Source: Paenibacillus glycanilyticus
Lineage (GTDB): Bacteria > Bacillota > Bacilli > Paenibacillales > Paenibacillaceae
NCBI RefSeq assembly: GCF_023715145.1
Contig: NZ_JAMBNP010000003.1
Span: 62,001-126,000 of the forward strand
Reading direction: 5' to 3'
DNA: 64,000 nucleotides
Shown here: positions 1-8,498 of the stretch, one piece after another
How positions within the stretch are numbered: position 1 is the stretch's first letter
Layout: each line of letters opens with the position of its first letter
Notes under the pieces: generated by a model
What the model was told of the DNA's origin: nothing
What the model saw: the letters and a program-made list of their open reading frames with translations, nothing else
Databases searched by the model: none
Program-made: the position numbers and the translations under genes

Positions 1-861
1 GAGCTTGAATCCCTATGCAGGAACGAGTCGCTCACGATTGCTGAGCTGATGATAGCAGAGCAGGCAAGGGAGACGGATGAACCGGCTGAAGCGGTTATCC
101 GACAGATGAGCGGCTATTATCAGGTGATGAAGGAAGCCGTGAGCAAAGGGCTTGCGGCCGGTACGCAGTCGCGAAGCGGAATAACGGGAGGAGATGCGCA
201 TAGAGTGAACGAGTATGTCCTTGCCGGGGAGCCATCCGTTGGCGAATGGGCGGGCAAGGCGCTTGCCTATGCGCTGTCGGTGTCTGAGGTAAACGCTTCG
301 ATGGGCCGCATTGTGGCAACGCCAACAGCCGGCTCCTGCGGCATCATTCCGGGCGTATTCGTAAGCTCGCAGGAGCGCTTCGGATGGAGTGACGAGAAGC
401 TTGTGCAGGGCTTGTTCGCTGCGGGGGCGATCGGTTACGTCATCGCGAATAACTCGTTTATATCCGGTGCGGAAGGAGGCTGCCAAGCCGAGGTGGGCTC
501 CGCGATCGGAATGGCTGCGGGTGCGCTTGTCGAGCTTCGCGGCGGTACGCCTGCGCAGGCGGTGCATGCGGTTGGCATCGCGCTCAAAAACACGCTTGGC
601 CTGATCTGCGATCCAGTTGCCGGGCTGGTGGAGGTGCCCTGTATCATTCGGAACGGATTAGGGGCAGTGAATGCTTTGGCCGCGGCCGACATGGCGCTTG
701 CCGGGGTGCGGAGCGTCATTCCGTCCGATGAGGTCATCGGGGTCATGTATGAAGTAGGCGCAAAGATGCCGATGGAGCACCGGGAGACGGCTTTAGGCGG
801 TCTAGCCGCAACGCCAACGGGACTGAAGCTGACGGAGCAGCTGAAGAGGATGAAGAAATAA
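1..861 (+). CDS. sdaAA: L-serine dehydratase, iron-sulfur type, alpha subunit (5' end outside window)
   Basis: This is the C-terminal ~286 residues of the alpha chain of the [4Fe-4S] L-serine deaminase, which converts L-serine to pyruvate and ammonia in the cytosol with the beta chain SdaAB. The reading frame is open from base 1, so the start lies upstream. Family hallmarks are visible: the S-C-G-I-I-P-G segment, G-G-C-Q-A-E-V-G-S-A, and I-C-D-P-V-A-G-L-V-E-V-P-C, which supply the cluster cysteines. The C-terminus (L-T-E-Q-L-K-R-M-K-K) is complete. lpdA follows 24 bp downstream on the same strand and may be cotranscribed. Confidence 0.95.
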   Translation, partial: ELESLCRNESLTIAELMIAEQARETDEPAEAVIRQMSGYYQVMKEAVSKGLAAGTQSRSGITGGDAHRVNEYVLAGEPSVGEWAGKALAYALSVSEVNASMGRIVATPTAGSCGIIPGVFVSSQERFGWSDEKLVQGLFAAGAIGYVIANNSFISGAEGGCQAEVGSAIGMAAGALVELRGGTPAQAVHAVGIALKNTLGLICDPVAGLVEVPCIIRNGLGAVNALAAADMALAGVRSVIPSDEVIGVMYEVGAKMPMEHRETALGGLAATPTGLKLTEQLKRMKK

Positions 862-885
862 GCACTTGAAGGGGAGAGAAGGCCA

Positions 886-2319
886 ATGCAGCAATACGAT
901 ATCGTCATTCTGGGAGGAGGTCCCGGCGGTTATATGGCCGCGATTCGAGCGGCTCAGCTTGGCAAGCGCACGGCGCTTGTCGAGAAGGAGAAGCTTGGAG
1001 GAACCTGTCTGCACAGGGGCTGTATTCCGAGCAAGACGCTGCTGCGCAGCGCGGAGCTGTTCGAGACGATGAAACGCAGCACAAGCTTTGGCATTCGAAC
1101 GGGGAGTGTTTCCGTAGACTTCGGCGGTGTTCAGGCCCGCAAGGACGGTATAGTCGGGCAGCTGGAGAAAGGCGTGCAGTTCTTGATGAAGAAGAACGGC
1201 ATTGACGTATATTCCGGCAAAGGGGTTATTGCCGACGCGGCCGGAATCGAGGCAGCTGAAGCGGGTCTGCACGGTATTATTGAGATAAGAAGCGGTGACG
1301 GGGAAACGGTACGAGAGGCGATTGGTTACAGGGATCTGATTGTAGCCACAGGCTCTCGTCCGCGCCGAATTGCCGGACTGCCGGCTCATGAACGGATCAT
1401 GAGCAGCGACGAGGCGTTAGCGATGACAGAGGTGCCGGCATCTATTATTATTGTTGGCGGCGGTGTCATTGGAGTGGAATGGGCTTCTATGCTGAGCGAC
1501 TTTGGCGCTCAGGTTACCATTATTGAAGCTGCGGAGCGTATCGTGCCTACGGAGGATGCGGATATTTCGCGGGAGCTGGCAAGACTGTTTGCCAAACGCA
1601 AGATTAAAGTATTAATCGGGGCGAAGCTGCTTCCTGAAAGTGTAACGGCGGATGAAGCGGGCGTTGCCTTGGAGATTGAACGCAACGGGAAGACGGAGCG
1701 GCTTGAGGCGGAGCGGATGCTTGTCTCCGTAGGGCGCGCGGCTAACGTGGAAGGCTTTGGCCTGGAACGAACGGGTGCTGTTGTCGAGCGTGGCGTCATC
1801 TCCGTCGATCATTCGATGCGGACGGCCGATTCTCATATATATGCAATTGGGGATGTAGTCGGCGGCCTGCAGCTTGCTCATGTGGCTAGTCACGAAGGGA
1901 TAGCTGCCGTTGAGTCGATATGCGGATTGGAGACGCATGCTGCTGATCCGTCATCCGTTCCGAAATGCGTGTACAGCAGGCCGGAGCTGGCAAGTGTAGG
2001 GCTCTCGGAACAGGCGGCCATCGACAGCGGAAGGAATGTCAAAGTCGGCAAGTTTTCTTTTAAGGCGATCGGCAAGGCGCTTGTGTTCGGTGAATCGGAC
2101 GGCTTCGTCAAGGTTGTAGCCGATACCGATACGGGAGCTGTGCTTGGCGTGCATATGATTGGACCGCATGTGACGGATTTTATCGGGGAGGCGGCGCTCG
2201 CTCAATTGCTGGAAGCCACGTCCATGCAGGTCGGGCGGATGATCCACCCCCATCCGACGCTGTCCGAGATTATTGGAGAAGCGATGCTTGGCGCGGACAA
2301 GCTGGCTTTGGGTATGTAA
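886..2319 (+). CDS. lpdA: Dihydrolipoyl dehydrogenase (E3)
   Basis: A 477-residue flavoprotein that reoxidises dihydrolipoamide of 2-oxoacid dehydrogenase complexes with NAD+. The N-terminal FAD fold G-G-G-P-G-G-Y is at residues 10-16, followed by the redox-active disulfide motif G-G-T-C-L-H-R-G-C-I-P-S-K near 38-50. A second Rossmann motif for NAD (G-G-G-V-I-G-V-E-W) is near 190, and the C-terminal dimerisation domain ends with the catalytic H-P-H-P-T-L-S-E. Length and motif order are normal. A GGGGAG-type ribosome site precedes the ATG. No E1 or E2 genes are next to it here, so whether it serves a branched-chain complex or pyruvate dehydrogenase cannot be told. Confidence 0.95.
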   Translation: MQQYDIVILGGGPGGYMAAIRAAQLGKRTALVEKEKLGGTCLHRGCIPSKTLLRSAELFETMKRSTSFGIRTGSVSVDFGGVQARKDGIVGQLEKGVQFLMKKNGIDVYSGKGVIADAAGIEAAEAGLHGIIEIRSGDGETVREAIGYRDLIVATGSRPRRIAGLPAHERIMSSDEALAMTEVPASIIIVGGGVIGVEWASMLSDFGAQVTIIEAAERIVPTEDADISRELARLFAKRKIKVLIGAKLLPESVTADEAGVALEIERNGKTERLEAERMLVSVGRAANVEGFGLERTGAVVERGVISVDHSMRTADSHIYAIGDVVGGLQLAHVASHEGIAAVESICGLETHAADPSSVPKCVYSRPELASVGLSEQAAIDSGRNVKVGKFSFKAIGKALVFGESDGFVKVVADTDTGAVLGVHMIGPHVTDFIGEAALAQLLEATSMQVGRMIHPHPTLSEIIGEAMLGADKLALGM

Positions 2320-2346
2320 GTTTCGAAAAACCGCTCGGCAAGAATG

Positions 2347-2371
2347 GCGCTCAAATTTGGGCGCTTTTTTT
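2347..2371 (+). terminator. Rho-independent terminator after lpdA
   Basis: A 6-bp stem GCGCTC/GGGCGC (one G-U pair) with a 6-nt loop is followed directly by seven T. It sits 28 bp after the lpdA stop codon. Confidence 0.85.
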
Positions 2372-2489
2372 GTTGCGTTTGGAAATAAGAGCTGGCGTAG
2401 TTGAACGTAATCTAGTTCATAATAAAGGGAAGATTTGTTATGCTTAATCAGGTCTGTCATAAATCAAGTACATAAAGGATGAATCATTC

Positions 2490-2969
2490 ATGCATATACA
2501 GATTGCTTCGGTCGGCAAGCTTAAGGAAAAATATTTGGTGCAGGGCATAGCGGAGTACGCCAAGCGGCTTGGGCCGTACGTGAAGCTGACGCTCACGGAA
2601 GTGCCCGATGAGAAGGCGCCGGAGACGATGAGTCCGGCGGAGGAAGCGCAGGTTCGCGAGCGGGAGGGGGAACGGCTTCTGGCGCAGCTGAAGCCGGACG
2701 CCCATGTCGTGGCGCTCGCGATCGGCGGTGAGCTCTGGTCCAGCGAGGAGCTCGCGGACCAGCTCGATAAGCTGGCCACGTATGGGCGGAGCCACGTGGC
2801 TTTTGTCATTGGCGGGAGCACGGGGCTTGCTCCCGCGGTGCTGCAGCGCGCCCAGCAGAAGCTCAGCTTCGGGCGCATGACGCTGCCGCACCAGCTGATG
2901 CGGCTGGTGCTGATCGAGCAGATCTACCGCGCGGTGAAGATTAATCGGGGTGAACCTTATCATAAGTAG
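2490..2969 (+). CDS. rlmH: 23S rRNA (pseudouridine-1915-N3)-methyltransferase
   Basis: A 159-residue SPOUT-class methyltransferase that modifies pseudouridine 1915 of 23S rRNA in the assembled ribosome. The start [15 protein letters not shown], the SAM-binding knot around F-V-I-G-G-S-T-G-L and the invariant C-terminus I-N-R-G-E-P-Y-H-K are all present; length is standard. The gene appears intact. Its last codons form the first copy (R1) of a repeat that recurs four more times downstream. In staphylococci the same end of the same gene is the integration site of SCC elements. Confidence 0.97.
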   Translation: MHIQIASVGKLKEKYLVQGIAEYAKRLGPYVKLTLTEVPDEKAPETMSPAEEAQVREREGERLLAQLKPDAHVVALAIGGELWSSEELADQLDKLATYGRSHVAFVIGGSTGLAPAVLQRAQQKLSFGRMTLPHQLMRLVLIEQIYRAVKINRGEPYHK

Positions 2970-2972
2970 GGC
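2950..2972 (+). repeat. R1: attachment-site-like repeat within the rlmH 3' end
   Basis: The rlmH codons GGT GAA CCT TAT CAT AAG TAG plus GGGC. This is the reference copy for repeats R2-R5. Orientation is the same in all five. The equivalent position in Staphylococcus rlmH is the attB of Ccr serine recombinases; the attachment role here is inferred from that parallel. Confidence 0.7.
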
Positions 2973-2990
2973 AAATTTGTGGTTATAACA

Positions 2991-3023
2991 AGGAACCTCT
3001 TCGAAAAAGTCGGAGAGGTTCCT
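2991..3023 (+). terminator. Inverted repeat downstream of rlmH, possible terminator
   Basis: A perfect 10-bp stem AGGAACCTCT/AGAGGTTCCT with a 13-nt loop lies 21 bp after the rlmH stop. No T run follows, so termination is plausible but not assured. Confidence 0.5.
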
Positions 3024-3236
3024 CGCTAAAATAGAAAGCCGGTTGGTTATCTGATCTATATTCTGCTAAGTGATCTTGACGTCCGCTCCAGGCCAATGGC
3101 AACGGTTTATTGCATAGGGTTGCCTTGCGCTGCATTCGAGACAGTCTCCCAGGCTTCCCAGGTTGCTAGACGGTCAGCATAGATGCCACGCGCCATAGGT
3201 AAGACTTTCCGAGCCGAGCGCAAATCGTAGTGAGGT

Positions 3237-3455
3237 TCAATAACGCCGAGTTCGCCAGCCTACTTCAGAAAACTGTTTATATATGATATCCCGTTGCTGT
3301 TCTTCATTTCGGTAGTCGTAGGGAATTTCCTGCTCCGAATAAAATCCGAGGAGGATATCGGTTTTGTTGTCGTACGCATTGAGCATGACCGTCTTGCCCA
3401 GCTCATTGTACATCTGTGACTGGCAAATCCGCCTTGCTTCAAACGTTACACGCAA
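3237..3455 (-). pseudogene. Fragment of an FAD-dependent monooxygenase
   Basis: A short open stretch whose product segment (L-G-F-Y ... I-P-Y-D-Y-R ... Q-F-S-E-V-G-W) resembles the middle of FAD-binding aromatic-ring/TetX-like monooxygenases, where a similar P-Y-D-Y-R and F-x-x-x-G-W pattern occurs. The FAD GxGxxG end and the GD motif are both absent, so this is a remnant. A further unrecognised 43-codon open frame with no start follows in another frame (stop at 3107-3109, same strand), suggesting a junction of unrelated scraps. Family call by recall only. Confidence 0.4.
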
Positions 3456-3472
3456 TGAATTCCAATTCGTTT

Positions 3473-3797
3473 ATGAAAGTCAATGCGTTGCTTGAATACA
3501 TCCATTGTCGTTACTTCGAAAAAATAGCGAGCCATGACATTGAGCGCTTATGTGAGTCCAACTTTGACTATTTAAAGTAATTTCAAAAGAATTACGGGGT
3601 ATTCGATGATCCAATACATCAATAATGTTCGAATTGACCACGCCAAAGAACTGCTTCAGTCGAAGGACCTGAGCAAAGGAGAGGTTGGATATTTATCCGG
3701 TTTGAACGACCCGTATTATTTCAGCAAGGTATTCAAGAAACACATTGGCGTTTCCCCACTTCAATACCGACCCAGGGAAGCCTTCAAGACACGCTGA
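3473..3797 (+). pseudogene. AraC-family regulator C-terminal domain, frameshifted
   Basis: The two AraC helix-turn-helix motifs are present but in two frames. From 3473 the first half reads M-K-V-N-A-L-L-E-Y-I-H ... C-E-S-N-F-D-Y-L-K and stops. From about 3585 the frame containing N-F-K-R-I-T-G-Y-S continues through V-G-Y-L-S-G-L-N-D-P-Y-Y-F-S-K-V-F-K-K-H-I-G-V-S-P. A single frameshift near 3580 would rejoin them. The N-terminal sensory domain is missing. This is a decayed gene near the left edge of the accessory island. Confidence 0.7.
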
Positions 3798-3888
3798 TAT
3801 ATTGCATTGTTCCGTAGTAGCGATCTCGATTGGGTACATATGACTATGCTTAATCAAGCTAGGCTTTCTTGCCCGTTAGCGTGGATAA

Positions 3889-3918
3889 GGCAGCCGATTT
3901 TTGAGGTCGGCTGCCTTT
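3889..3918. terminator. Hairpin between AraC remnant and aldo/keto reductase
   Basis: A 9-bp perfect stem GGCAGCCGA/TCGGCTGCC with a 9-nt loop and a short T run on the + strand. It lies 32 bp beyond the stop of the minus-strand reductase gene and could end transcription from either side. Confidence 0.55.
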
Positions 3919-3949
3919 AACGTATCTGGTTATACGGTGAGTTCCATCC

Positions 3950-4936
3950 TTAAAGGTTGAGGCTGCTCATCGCGGCTTCAGGATAACGCAAGCCAGAGGC
4001 TGTTCCTCGGGGAGCCACTTCGTCGATGCGCGCCAAGTCTGCTGTTGTCAACTCGACTGCAAGCGAGCCTACGTTCTCCTCCAGGTACTTGATCCTCTTT
4101 GTACCAGGGATTGGCACAATATCTTGTCCCTGAGCGAGCAACCATGCAAGCGCCAGCTGTGAAGGCTCGCAGCCCTTATCGGCGGCCAGCTCGGAGACCC
4201 GCTCGACGAGATCCAGATTGCGCTGAAAGTTTTCTCCTTGAAAGCGTGGGGAGAATCGGCGGTAATCATCCTCCGCCAGATCCTCGAATCTGCGAATCTG
4301 TCCTGTCAGAAATCCGCGGCCGAGCGGGCTGTACGGCACGAAGCCGATGCCGAGCTCCCGACATACAGCCAAGATGCCGTCCTCGACGTCGCGGCTCCAT
4401 AGCGAATATTCCGTCTGAAGCGCGGCAATCGGATGTACGGCTGCCGCACGGCGAATGGTAGCTGGAGCGGCCTCGGACAGGCCAAGGTAACGTACCTTCC
4501 CTTCGCGTACCAACTCGGCCATCGCGCCGACCGTCTCTTCGATCGGCGTGTTCGGATCGACTCTGTGCAGATAGTACAGATCGATATAGTCGACGCCGAG
4601 ACGACGCAGGCTCGCTTCGCAAGCGGCCTTGACGTATTCCGGGCGACCGTTAATACCTAGGTACTTGCCGTCCTCGCTGCGCATGTTGCCAAATTTGGTC
4701 GCCAATACTACCTTATCGCGGCGTCCCTTGACTGCTTTGCCGACCAGCTCTTCATTTTTGCCGACGCCATACATATCCGCTGTATCCAGTAGATTGATGC
4801 CCAGTTCCAATGCACGATCGATCGTGCGAAGGGACTCCTCGTCGTCCCTACCGCTGTAAAAGTCGGACATGCCCATGCAGCCAAGCCCGAGCGCAGACAC
4901 TTCAAGGCCACTCTTACCTAACGTTCTTCTTTTCAT
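3950..4936 (-). CDS. Aldo/keto reductase
   Basis: A 328-residue NADPH-dependent aldo/keto reductase with a TIM-barrel fold. The usual order is visible: N-terminal [20 protein letters not shown], catalytic Asp and Tyr in L-L-D-T-A-D-M-Y-G, catalytic Lys in V-L-A-T-K-F-G, His in Y-Y-L-H-R-V-D-P, and the cofactor segment I-P-G-T-K-R. Substrate unknown; relatives reduce aldehydes and ketones. It is divergent from an AraC-type regulator across a 180-bp gap, a common reductase/regulator pairing, so inducible expression is likely. It lies in the first block of the rlmH island. Confidence 0.92.
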   Translation of the reverse strand: MKRRTLGKSGLEVSALGLGCMGMSDFYSGRDDEESLRTIDRALELGINLLDTADMYGVGKNEELVGKAVKGRRDKVVLATKFGNMRSEDGKYLGINGRPEYVKAACEASLRRLGVDYIDLYYLHRVDPNTPIEETVGAMAELVREGKVRYLGLSEAAPATIRRAAAVHPIAALQTEYSLWSRDVEDGILAVCRELGIGFVPYSPLGRGFLTGQIRRFEDLAEDDYRRFSPRFQGENFQRNLDLVERVSELAADKGCEPSQLALAWLLAQGQDIVPIPGTKRIKYLEENVGSLAVELTTADLARIDEVAPRGTASGLRYPEAAMSSLNL

Positions 4937-5116
4937 AATTGGTTTCGCCTCTCTATTCCCTTAATTTGATCTACGCCTTTATTATGCGACGATGGGCGCC
5001 CAACCGGGTAGCCGGGTTGTATCAAGTTATTGCCTAATCCTCTCAACCGAACAGTCGCCGTCCCCGATCGGTGCTATAATGAACTTACCAAAGGGGATAA
5101 AGAATGGAGGGAAAAA

Positions 5117-6088
5117 ATGTCGCATCCGCAGTTCACATCGGCGCTGTCAGGCGCCAATCAGGACGGGCATTCGTTCGATGGTGGACATAAGTCAGTTGAC
5201 CAGCTTGCTGAGTTGGGCAGGTTAATCGAGCGTCATACGGGCAGAGACGGGATGTTCGGAACATCCGTGCCATCGCTGCATCTGATTCGCAGCTCAAAAA
5301 CCACACTGCCGGTCAATACAGTTTATGAGCCAGCAATCGTCATCGTAGCTCGTGGCTCGAAGATTGTTATGCTGGGAGAAAATAGCTTCACCTATGGTCC
5401 CTCCTCGCACTTTGTTGTATCGGTCGATCTGCCGGTCACGTCACGGCTTATTCAAGCTTCTCCTGAAGCGCCTTATTTGTGTATGCGGCTTGGACTGAAT
5501 CCCGCTCAGGTACTGGAAATGATGCAAGGCGCGGATGCGGAGGATGGCAGAGAGGCGAAACGGGGCGCCTTCGTCGACTGGACGAGTCCCGAGCTTCTGG
5601 ACGCAGCAGTTCGGCTCGTTCGGCTGCTGGATACGCCTGGCGACATTCCTCATCTGGCGCCGCTGGTCGTCCGCGAGATCTATTACCGGATAATGAAGGG
5701 AAGCCAAGGTGGAACCTTTAAGCAGCTTGCCCTAGCTGGCAGCGGTACTAGCCGGATCGCCAGAGTCATCGCCCGCATCAAGCTTGATTATGCCCAGCCG
5801 CTTCATATCGACGAACTCGCAAGAATTGCCCATATGGGTCCCTCGTCGCTCCATCGTCACTTCAAGGAAGTGACTGCCCTGAGCCCGCTGCAGTACCTGA
5901 AACGGATTCGCCTTCAGGAGGCGCGCCGTCTGCTATTAGCCGAATCCCTCGATGCAGCTGACGCAGCCTATCGTGTCGGCTACGAGAGCGCCACACAATT
6001 CAGCCGCGAATACGCTAGGCTGTTTGGTCTCCCGCCGATCAGTGACATCAAAAGGCTGCGGGAAGAGACGGTGCAGGAAATCGATTGA
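5117..6088 (+). CDS. AraC-family transcriptional regulator with AraC_N sensory domain
   Basis: A 323-residue regulator. The start at 5117 is chosen because GGAGGG precedes it; the frame is open further upstream. The N-terminal ~190 residues are a cupin-like AraC_N domain (V-Y-E-P-A-I-V-I-V-A-R-G-S-K near 60, Y-L-C-M-R-L-G-L later). The C-terminal ~100 residues carry two helix-turn-helices (I-D-E-L-A-R-I-A-H-M-G-P-S-S-L-H-R-H-F and Y-R-V-G-Y-E-S-A-T-Q-F-S-R-E-Y). Its divergence from the aldo/keto reductase makes that gene its probable target. The inducer is unknown. Confidence 0.9.
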   Translation: MSHPQFTSALSGANQDGHSFDGGHKSVDQLAELGRLIERHTGRDGMFGTSVPSLHLIRSSKTTLPVNTVYEPAIVIVARGSKIVMLGENSFTYGPSSHFVVSVDLPVTSRLIQASPEAPYLCMRLGLNPAQVLEMMQGADAEDGREAKRGAFVDWTSPELLDAAVRLVRLLDTPGDIPHLAPLVVREIYYRIMKGSQGGTFKQLALAGSGTSRIARVIARIKLDYAQPLHIDELARIAHMGPSSLHRHFKEVTALSPLQYLKRIRLQEARRLLLAESLDAADAAYRVGYESATQFSREYARLFGLPPISDIKRLREETVQEID

Positions 6089-6127
6089 GTTCTTGTCGTC
6101 ACATTGATCCATGGATATTTATAAGCT

Positions 6128-6153
6128 GGCGGCCACAGGGCCGCCATTCTTTT
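6128..6153 (+). terminator. Terminator after AraC-family gene
   Basis: A 7-bp stem GGCGGCC/GGCCGCC with a 4-nt loop is followed by ATTCTTTTT, 39 bp after the regulator stop codon. Confidence 0.85.
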
Positions 6154-6165
6154 TCGCCGATGCCC

Positions 6166-6200
6166 CCGTTAAGGTGAACCTTATCATAAGTGACGGCGAA
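6166..6200 (+). repeat. R2: second rlmH-end repeat
   Basis: Contains GGT GAA CCT TAT CAT AAG TGA, the RlmH C-terminal codons with a different stop, flanked by CCGTTA on the left and TGACGG on the right (near-inverted ends). It is not part of any intact gene; a 116-codon open frame running through it is accidental. It separates block 1 from block 2 of the island. Confidence 0.7.
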
Positions 6201-6311
6201 ATTTTAGGCCTTACCCGCGCACGGGGCGCGGAAAGTCGCCCCTGTGGGAAAGGTTGGGGTTGTGTCACTTTGGGAGACAATCGTCGCGTAGGAGGCAATG
6301 CAAACCAGACG

Positions 6312-6461
6312 ATGATTGATGAAGGAGCTCTGGTGGATCGGATCGAATTGCGCGGAAACACGCTTTATTTTACGATTATAGACCCGGACGGCAATGTATT
6401 AATGTTAACCGGGAGGTTGCCATTGCAAGATGGACGGTATCATTCGAAGTTTGAGGAGTGA
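6312..6461 (+). pseudogene. C-terminal remnant of a VOC/glyoxalase-family protein
   Basis: About 49 codons ending ... G-N-T-L-Y-F-T-I-I-D-P-D-G-N-V-L-M, which is the closing beta-alpha-beta unit of vicinal-oxygen-chelate proteins. The rest of the domain is missing, with repeat R2 just upstream, so the gene was probably truncated when the block formed. The stop codon directly abuts the TTG start of the following DinB gene. Confidence 0.5.
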
Positions 6462-6962
6462 TTGCAGTTGTTGAAACTGTTGCAGCAACAATACAATTGG
6501 ATCAGATCCGCTAGACAAGATATGCTTGCGTTTTTGGAGGAGCTTCCTCTTCAAATCTTGCATCAACCGGTTCCCCAATTTGGGCGTGGAACGATCATTC
6601 GAACCCATCTTCATGTCGTTGATTGTTATAGGTATTGGCTGGAATCTTTTGCATTTAGGAGATTGAATGATCATTGGGATGTTTCCGTACATGAAACTGC
6701 TGACGTGAAGTTTGTCCATAAGAGATTTGCGGAAGTGGATGAACTCGTGCAACGGTTCTTGTACGAGTTTGATGATCGCTGGTCTGAACCGATTGAGCAA
6801 GACCAGAGCTGGCAGGGTTACCTGAAGGAACCCACTCCATTGCTGCTGTTAACTCATACGGAATCACACGAATTTCATCACAGAGGTCAAATCGTAACGA
6901 TGGCAAGACACTTGGGTTACCCGCCTCCTGCAGATGATCGTCTAGGCGGACTCTTTACCTAA
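6462..6962 (+). CDS. DinB-family protein (putative metal-dependent enzyme)
   Basis: A 166-residue four-helix-bundle DinB/YfiT-like protein. Candidate metal-binding histidines lie in R-T-H-L-H-V-V-D-C-Y and in the C-terminal T-E-S-H-E-F-H-H-R-G-Q. Bacillus DinB proteins are damage-inducible or act in thiol detoxification; no specific substrate can be named. The TTG start at 6462 is preceded by GAGGAG at 6453-6458. It opens block 2 after a truncated VOC gene. A strong hairpin follows at 7050. Confidence 0.85.
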   Translation: MQLLKLLQQQYNWIRSARQDMLAFLEELPLQILHQPVPQFGRGTIIRTHLHVVDCYRYWLESFAFRRLNDHWDVSVHETADVKFVHKRFAEVDELVQRFLYEFDDRWSEPIEQDQSWQGYLKEPTPLLLLTHTESHEFHHRGQIVTMARHLGYPPPADDRLGGLFT

Positions 6963-6991
6963 ATCCCCAGAGATTATCACCCATCAATGGG

Positions 6992-7013
6992 GGACGCTCG
7001 AGACGGAGCGTCC
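6992..7013. repeat. Short inverted repeat after DinB gene
   Basis: An 8-bp perfect stem GGACGCTC/GAGCGTCC with a 6-nt loop and no T run. Role unknown; it precedes the stronger terminator hairpin at 7050. Confidence 0.4.
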
Positions 7014-7049
7014 AAGAAGAAAATCGCCAGAGGAGGGACGGAAATGTCC

Positions 7050-7088
7050 GAAGCCGACTGTAATTAGCAGTCGGCTTCTTGTATTTTT
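7050..7088. terminator. Bidirectional terminator between DinB and ADH genes
   Basis: An 11-bp perfect stem GAAGCCGACTG/CAGTCGGCTTC with a 7-nt loop; TTGTATTTTT follows on the + strand. The two flanking genes are convergent, so it probably serves both. Confidence 0.85.
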
Positions 7089-7104
7089 CAATGCGAGCGG
7101 ATAT

Positions 7105-8136
7105 TTAAACAAAACCTTCAAGAACAACCTTACCGATCGTCTTATTGCTCTCCAATAGCTTGTGAGCTTGACGAAGGTTCTCTGCCGAGATCGGTCCAAG
7201 TATTTGGGAAAGCGTTGTTTTCACTTTTTGCTGGTCTATGGCATCCGCGACCCGATTGAGTAGCCGATGCTGCTCGATCATATCAACGGTTTCGTAAATC
7301 GAGCGCGTGAACATAAACTCCCACACGAAGGTAGCGCTTTTGCGTTTGAGCAGGGTTAGCTTGAGAGGAGAAATCGGATCATCAATCGCACATACGATTC
7401 CTTGTGGCGCGACGGCTTCACAGATGCCCTCCCAGTGCTTTTCCAAAGCATTCAGGCAAAAAATGTACGGAACGCTTGGAAACCCAATGGCCTCAAGCTG
7501 CGGAAGAAGAGACTCATGGTGATTGATCGTATAGTCTGCCCCCATGGATTTAACCCAATCCACAGTCTCCGGTCGGGATGCCGTCCCGATGACCGTAAGC
7601 CCTGCTTGTTTCGCAAGCTGGACGGCAATGGATCCTACGCCTCCGGCAGCCCCGATTATAAGAATAGACTTTCCATCGTTTACGCTTGGATCTTGGGAAA
7701 TTAACATACGGTCAAAAAAGGCCTCCCAAGCGGTAATAGAAGTCAAAGGAAGAGCGGCCGCTTCCGCGAAGTTCAATGAAGTCGGCTTACGCCCAACGAT
7801 TCGTTCATCGACTAGATGGTATTCGCTGTTTCCGCCTTGCCTTGCAAGGCTTCCCGCATAAAAAACTTCATCCCCGGGACGGAACAACGAGCAATCCGGG
7901 CCCACCTCATCAATAATTCCTGCTACATCCCAACCTAGAATTTTAGGGGCAGCTTCAACCCTGTCTTTAGGTGCCCGCACCTTGACGTCAACCGGGTTAA
8001 CCGATATGGCGACAACTTTAACTAAGATGTCACGGCCTGTTGCTTGGGGCTTGTCGATAACGATATCAACCAGACTTGCCGGGTTGTCAATGGGGAGGTA
8101 TTGTGTTAGTCCTATTGCTTTCATGGTATTCATCAT
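7105..8136 (-). CDS. Zinc-type alcohol dehydrogenase-like protein / quinone oxidoreductase
   Basis: About 343 residues of the MDR superfamily, resembling the B. subtilis YogA type. The GroES-like N-terminal domain (V-K-V-V-A-I-S-V-N-P-V-D-V-K-V-R) is followed by the nucleotide fold with I-I-G-A-A-G-G-V-G-S-I-A-V-Q-L-A-K near 160. Zinc-ligand cysteines of true alcohol dehydrogenases are not evident, so an NADPH:quinone or enoyl reductase activity is more likely. The start is ambiguous: TTG 8139, ATG 8136, ATG 8133 and ATG 8124 are in frame; GGAG six bases before 8136 favours that one. Confidence 0.88.
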   Translation of the reverse strand: MMNTMKAIGLTQYLPIDNPASLVDIVIDKPQATGRDILVKVVAISVNPVDVKVRAPKDRVEAAPKILGWDVAGIIDEVGPDCSLFRPGDEVFYAGSLARQGGNSEYHLVDERIVGRKPTSLNFAEAAALPLTSITAWEAFFDRMLISQDPSVNDGKSILIIGAAGGVGSIAVQLAKQAGLTVIGTASRPETVDWVKSMGADYTINHHESLLPQLEAIGFPSVPYIFCLNALEKHWEGICEAVAPQGIVCAIDDPISPLKLTLLKRKSATFVWEFMFTRSIYETVDMIEQHRLLNRVADAIDQQKVKTTLSQILGPISAENLRQAHKLLESNKTIGKVVLEGFV

Positions 8137-8498
8137 CAACGACTCCTTTCCTTACTAGTATATCATTTTCGATTATGGACTAAAAACAAGGCTGGCGGGA
8201 CAGCGATGACGTTCGGCTCGAACGAAAATCCGAGTCTCGAGACATGCGCAAGCAGGCTAGGGAGGCACCATATCCAATTTCTTGGCTGAACCGGTCCAAC
8301 GGTTCTCCTTGCGGATGCAATCCGGTCCTTGGTCGCAAAATTTGGAGGCCTCCGAATTTCGCATTTCAATGTCGACAGGAATAGAGTAAGACTTATACCA
8401 TGGTTATGACGCTCGTTTCCGCTGACTCGGGTTCGACAGAAGTCGATGAAGCAGCATGAATTATTTTTTGCAGATGTGTGAGGTTAGCCATTGAATGG
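8137..8498. other. 362-bp gap without a recognisable gene
   Basis: Contains the upstream region of the ADH gene and the downstream region of the MBL gene. Short open frames on both strands show no domain signature and no convincing ribosome site. No hairpin with a T run was seen. Confidence 0.5.

Noticed and set aside
6111-6461. A single 116-codon gene
   Set aside because: Its first half runs through repeat R2 and a terminator region and looks random; only the last ~49 codons resemble a VOC domain, so it is treated as a remnant.
8163-8369. Small minus-strand gene between ADH and MBL genes
   Set aside because: No recognisable domain, no ribosome site, and composition not protein-like.
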